Origin: Hymenobacter sp.
GTDB lineage: Bacteria > Bacteroidota > Bacteroidia > Cytophagales > Hymenobacteraceae
Reading direction: 5' to 3'
Assembly (NCBI GenBank): GCA_028288445.1
Contig: JAQBNT010000242.1
Location: 62,001 to 126,000 of the forward strand
DNA length: 64,000 nucleotides
Part shown: positions 63,291-64,000 of the stretch, in pieces
How the letters are laid out: the number at the start of each line of letters is the position of its first letter
Numbering within the stretch: the stretch's first letter is position 1
Translations under genes and position numbers: made by a program
Notes under the pieces: generated by a model
Database searches by the model: none
What the model saw: only the letters and a program-made list of their open reading frames with translations
Told to the model about the DNA's origin: nothing

Positions 63291-64000
63291 TCAGTGCGTC
63301 GAGGAGGTGTGCAGCGCCCGGAACTTGGAGGGGGTGAGCTGGTAGCGGGTGCGGAAGCTGGCCGTGAAATACGACGGCGACGAGAAGCCCAGCTCGTAGG
63401 CAACCTCGGCAATGGTAAGGGTGTCGTCGAGCAGCAGGTCGCGGGCCTTGGTGAGGCGCACGCCCTGAATAAAGTCGGTGACGCCGGTGCCCAGCACGGC
63501 CTTCACTTTGCGGTAGAGCTGCATGCGCGACACGCCCAAGCTGCGGGCCACGTCCTCCACGCTCAGGTCGGTTTTGGTAAGATTGGCCTCGACCGTAGCG
63601 GTGAGGTCGGCCAGGAATTTCTGGTCTGGGTTCGTCTGTATCGTAGCCGTGTCGACGCTTAGTTGGCGGCGGACATGCTCGCGCTGGCGGGCGCGGTTGG
63701 CCAGCAGGGTGCGCACGCTTTCGAGCAGGAAGGTGGGGTTGAAGGGCTTGGTGAGGTAGAGGTCGGCCCCGGCCTGCACGCCTTCGAGCTGCTGCTCCGC
63801 GGCACCGCGGGCCGTGAGCAGGACGACGGGAATGTGCGAGGTGCGCCAGTCGGCGCGCAGGCGGGCCACGACTTCCAAACCGCTGAGGCCGGGCATCATC
63901 ACGTCGCACACGACCAGGTCGGGAATGAGCTCGGTGGCCAGCCGAAAGCCCGTGTGGCCATCGGTGGCGCTTTGCACCCGGTAGCTGCCGCCGAGCTTAC
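63291..64000 (-). CDS. hybrid two-component regulator (HTCS), C-terminal part, cut by window end
   Basis: The visible 236 residues run from within a receiver domain (LIPDLVVCDVMMPGLSGLEV with the phospho-acceptor Asp, VVLLTARGAAEQQLEGVQAG, Lys in LYLTKPFNPTF) to an AraC-type DNA-binding domain (ANLTKTDLSVEDVARSLGVS, EVAYELGFSSPSYFTASFRT). This is the C-terminal layout of HTCS regulators, which fuse sensor, kinase and regulator and switch on polysaccharide loci. The rest lies beyond 64000. It is oriented with susCD and is their likely activator, sensing an oligosaccharide in the periplasm. Confidence 0.9.
   Translation of the reverse strand, partial: KLGGSYRVQSATDGHTGFRLATELIPDLVVCDVMMPGLSGLEVVARLRADWRTSHIPVVLLTARGAAEQQLEGVQAGADLYLTKPFNPTFLLESVRTLLANRARQREHVRRQLSVDTATIQTNPDQKFLADLTATVEANLTKTDLSVEDVARSLGVSRMQLYRKVKAVLGTGVTDFIQGVRLTKARDLLLDDTLTIAEVAYELGFSSPSYFTASFRTRYQLTPSKFRALHTSSTH

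Overview
The window looks like DNA from a high-GC member of the Bacteroidota, most probably Hymenobacter or a close relative. This rests on a SusC/SusD pair with a hybrid two-component regulator, a protein with a type IX secretion C-terminal tail, Bacteroidota-type promoters (TAnnTTTG), multi-PAS sensor kinases and an IS1182 fragment. Genus is inferred from the look of the proteins; no database search was run.

Region by region. 0.3-5.0 kb: a STAS-like protein, a PAS/GAF histidine kinase and its NarL-type response regulator. 5.2-8.9 kb: a short-chain dehydrogenase, then a GH1-like hydrolase next to an RmlD-like sugar-nucleotide reductase. 9.0-12.6 kb, minus strand: cyanophycinase and isoaspartyl peptidase (the two steps of cyanophycin breakdown), a LigD phosphoesterase-like protein and a RES-like protein. 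12.7-16 kb: a stress cluster with two YciE/YciF ferritin-like proteins, a KGG-repeat protein, a DsbA-like protein and a secreted Gly/Ser/Thr repeat protein. 16-20.4 kb: a PAS kinase and small unknown genes around a tetranucleotide repeat. 20.5-26.7 kb: a Crp/Fnr regulator with an alpha/beta hydrolase, a mercuric-reductase-like flavoprotein, Ohr, a membrane protein and an aldo/keto reductase. 26.7-35.3 kb: a decayed zone (broken HxlR, IS1182, kinase, CheB-like and MmcQ genes) around an intact T9SS protein. 35.3-42.2 kb: a second stress/detoxification run (epoxide hydrolase, three alpha/beta hydrolases, OsmC, SDR).

From 42.6 to 47.5 kb the base composition drops and a complete plasmid backbone appears: a Fic protein, a small partition protein, ParA, an iteron origin with at least six 20-bp copies, and a Rep_3 initiator. 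The window is therefore either part of a plasmid or megaplasmid or carries an integrated one. 48-50.3 kb is a scar zone with truncated genes. 50.5-64 kb is one polysaccharide utilisation locus, all minus strand: hybrid regulator (cut by the window end), SusC, SusD, three GH30 enzymes, a carboxylesterase and a GH5 enzyme. It is best read as a fungal-type beta-glucan (beta-1,6 and/or beta-1,3) degradation system.

Throughout, a family of palindromes with the core TCATGC...GCTTCG sits between genes. Several genes carry single-base frame breaks, which could be real decay or assembly error.
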